Below, piece after piece: positions 5,209 to 5,666 of a DNA stretch of 5,666 bases (positions are counted from its first letter, which is position 1; each line of letters starts with the position of its first letter). The DNA is taken from assembly GCA_030616025.1 (NCBI GenBank), contig JAUWYD010000089.1, positions 1-5,666 on the forward strand, in the 5' to 3' direction. The translations under genes were made by a program, and so were the position numbers. The notes beneath the pieces are model-generated. The model was not told the DNA's origin, did no database searches, and worked only from the letters and a program-made list of their open reading frames with translations. The stretch is from Chloroflexota bacterium. Its GTDB lineage: Bacteria; Chloroflexota; Anaerolineae; UBA7937; B3-Chlor.

Positions 5209-5666
5209 TCACTCCCTTGCCCACGCATTCCTGATGGCCCTCATGGTGAGAACGCGGACCATCTTCCTCCTGTACGAGGGATTGCTCCCTATGTTGTTCA
5301 CAGGATGAGCCACCTCATAAGCAGCGCCTGCAGCCTGCGCCACAAGCTCATCGGTCAACTCTTGCCCCTGAAGAAGTTTGCCGGCTTCCTCCACGAGGAT
5401 GGGGGCCATACTGACAGCGGTCAAGGCAAGACTTGCCTCGGCAGTGATATCCAGACCATCCCTGCTGACCACGGCGGCTACCCCGACCAGAGGGAAGTCC
5501 ATCGCGCCTCGGTACCGCAGCTTCCGATAATCCCCGCTGCATCGCGCGGCTGCCGCAGGGATCTGCACCTCAACAAGCACCTCGTCGGCCTGCAGAGTAA
5601 GAGGCCTTTCACCCTTCCCGGAGTAGAGATCGGCCAGGGGGACAATCCGTTCGGTACCCTTTTTCG
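5209..5666 (-). CDS. FAD-binding (medium) subunit of the molybdenum hydroxylase (N-terminus outside window)
   Basis: The last 151 residues of the FAD subunit, which accepts electrons from the iron-sulfur clusters and passes them to the terminal acceptor. The frame is open to the right edge, so the gene starts beyond base 5666 and the FAD-binding N-terminal domain is not visible. What is visible is the end of the FAD domain (GTERIVPLADLYSGKG, then LQADEVLVEVQIP) and the CODH-type flavoprotein C-terminal domain: YRKLRYRGAMDFPLVGVAAVV, the AYEVAHPVNNIGSNPSYRRK stretch and the end MRAIRNAWARE. This fits the CoxM/HcrB/XdhB-like C-terminal region. The internal GTG at 5580 falls in mid-domain and is not the real start. 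Stop TGA lies 3 nt before the FeS start codon, the tightest junction in the operon. Confidence 0.93.
   Translation of the reverse strand, partial: KKGTERIVPLADLYSGKGERPLTLQADEVLVEVQIPAAAARCSGDYRKLRYRGAMDFPLVGVAAVVSRDGLDITAEASLALTAVSMAPILVEEAGKLLQGQELTDELVAQAAGAAYEVAHPVNNIGSNPSYRRKMVRVLTMRAIRNAWARE

Noticed and set aside
1..5666. CRISPR arrays, insertion sequences, tRNA or rRNA genes
   Set aside because: No regularly spaced repeats, transposase-like proteins, terminal inverted repeats or RNA gene signatures were seen on reading both strands.

Overview
This is a bacterial window of moderately high G+C. The response regulator and the mix of catabolic genes look most like Chloroflexota (Anaerolineae/Dehalococcoidia-type metagenomic relatives). 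That is an impression from sequence style, not a placement.

Layout, left to right. (1) Positions 1-152, minus strand: the N-terminal part of a YfhL/Allochromatium-type 2[4Fe-4S] ferredoxin, cut by the window edge. (2) Positions 153-465: a divergent intergenic region with a good promoter candidate in each direction. (3) Positions 466-1164, plus strand: an intact OmpR/PhoB-type response regulator. (4) Positions about 1166-1496, plus strand: no intact gene, but two pieces in different frames still resemble the N-box and the F/G2-box tail of a histidine-kinase ATPase domain. I read this as the relic of the partner kinase. (5) Positions 1625-5666, all minus strand and tightly packed: an operon transcribed right to left. 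In transcription order it encodes a FAD subunit (N-terminus outside the window), a [2Fe-2S] subunit and a molybdopterin subunit of a xanthine dehydrogenase/CO dehydrogenase-family molybdenum hydroxylase. A VOC-fold protein of the methylmalonyl-CoA epimerase type and a stand-alone cobalamin-binding domain of the acyl-CoA mutase type follow.

The genes of the minus-strand operon overlap or are separated by 0-17 nt and have Shine-Dalgarno sequences, so they are probably co-expressed. The three hydroxylase subunits would form one FAD / 2x[2Fe-2S] / Mo enzyme in the coxMSL gene order. The last two genes suggest that the hydroxylase feeds, or sits beside, a B12-dependent carbon-skeleton rearrangement of a CoA thioester. 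The substrate cannot be read from the sequence.

Three things stand out. The molybdenum subunit is interrupted by one in-frame TAA at codon 606 of 758, and the reading frame beyond it is fully conserved and carries the catalytic glutamate. Its active-site loop reads YRCHGR, with a cysteine where most relatives have glycine and where CO dehydrogenase has its copper-ligating cysteine. The epimerase-like protein lacks the usual metal-binding histidine pair.
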